A stretch of DNA of 13,106 nucleotides from CBDUQI01 sp965369325 (lineage in GTDB: Bacteria > Pseudomonadota > Gammaproteobacteria > Steroidobacterales > JBCBZW01), in the NCBI GenBank assembly GCA_965369325.1, contig CBDUQI010000164.1, positions 1 through 13,106 of the forward strand, in the 5' to 3' direction. The notes under the pieces were generated by a model that saw only the letters and a list, made by a program, of their open reading frames with translations, did not search any database and was not told the origin of the DNA. Positions within the stretch are counted from its first letter, which is position 1. Each line of letters opens with the position of its first letter. This document shows positions 13,046-13,106 of the stretch, in pieces. The translations under genes and the position numbers were made by a program.

Positions 13046-13106
13046 GCGCGTGCGAACGGCAGCGCGCGTTATTGTTCACGTGGATTGGATGACGCCGGGG
13101 GGCGCA
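13046..13106 (-). other. Upstream edge, possible end of a preceding gene
   Basis: Only 61 bases remain before the window edge. Two - strand frames are open from the edge and stop here: one ends ...RPPASSNPREQ (stop 13069-13071), the other ...APPGVIQST (stop 13076-13078). Either could be the C-terminus of a preceding gene on the same strand, or neither. I cannot decide from this length. Confidence 0.2.

Overview
The window reads as a piece of a GC-rich gammaproteobacterial chromosome. The partial first gene is the C-terminus of a DUF2333 protein, a family known mainly from gammaproteobacteria. Shine-Dalgarno sites, GTG starts, intrinsic terminators and Sec/lipoprotein signals are all of ordinary Gram-negative type. 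I cannot fix the genus. There is no tRNA, rRNA, CRISPR array, insertion sequence, integrase or prophage gene, so this looks like resident chromosome rather than a mobile island.

Layout, left to right. 1-537 (+) is the DUF2333 C-terminus. 809-2851 (+) encodes an EF-G-like translational GTPase (EF-G2 subfamily), with its own promoter candidate and a textbook terminator. 3067-3495 (+) encodes an Rrf2-family regulator. It is followed by a palindrome-bearing promoter region and 3694-4485 (+), a secreted protein that looks like two DUF1330/ABM-like ferredoxin-fold domains. Several hairpins fill the convergent gap at 4486-4647. 4648-6030 (-) is a flavin-containing monooxygenase. Upstream of it on the same strand, 6159-8534 (-) is an SLC13-type permease with four TrkA-C (RCK_C) domains in its central loop. 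8817-9710 (+), divergent from the permease, is an atypical FabI-like enoyl-ACP reductase/SDR with a long insertion in the substrate-lid region.

The right third concerns the cell envelope. 10015-10515 (+) encodes a secreted protein made almost wholly of an 11-residue charged repeat, behind direct TTCAG repeats at an 11-bp pitch that look like an OmpR/PhoB-type response-regulator target. 10634-10948 and 10985-11863 (both -) form a two-gene operon: a SUMF1/FGE-fold lipoprotein without the catalytic cysteines, then a zinc-ribbon protein with two membrane segments. 12020-13027 (-) is an exported DUF4097-type beta-solenoid with regular 18-residue turns. No single operon links the window. The genes sit in at least seven transcription units, several with visible terminators.

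The points most worth a second look are the 11-mer repeat protein with its TTCAG boxes, the lysine-to-histidine change in the G4 motif of the EF-G2, the lid insertion in the FabI-like protein, the four regulatory domains of the permease, and the nested inverted repeat that abuts the ribosome binding site of the SUMF1-like gene. I found no defence, toxin-antitoxin, secretion or biosynthetic system.
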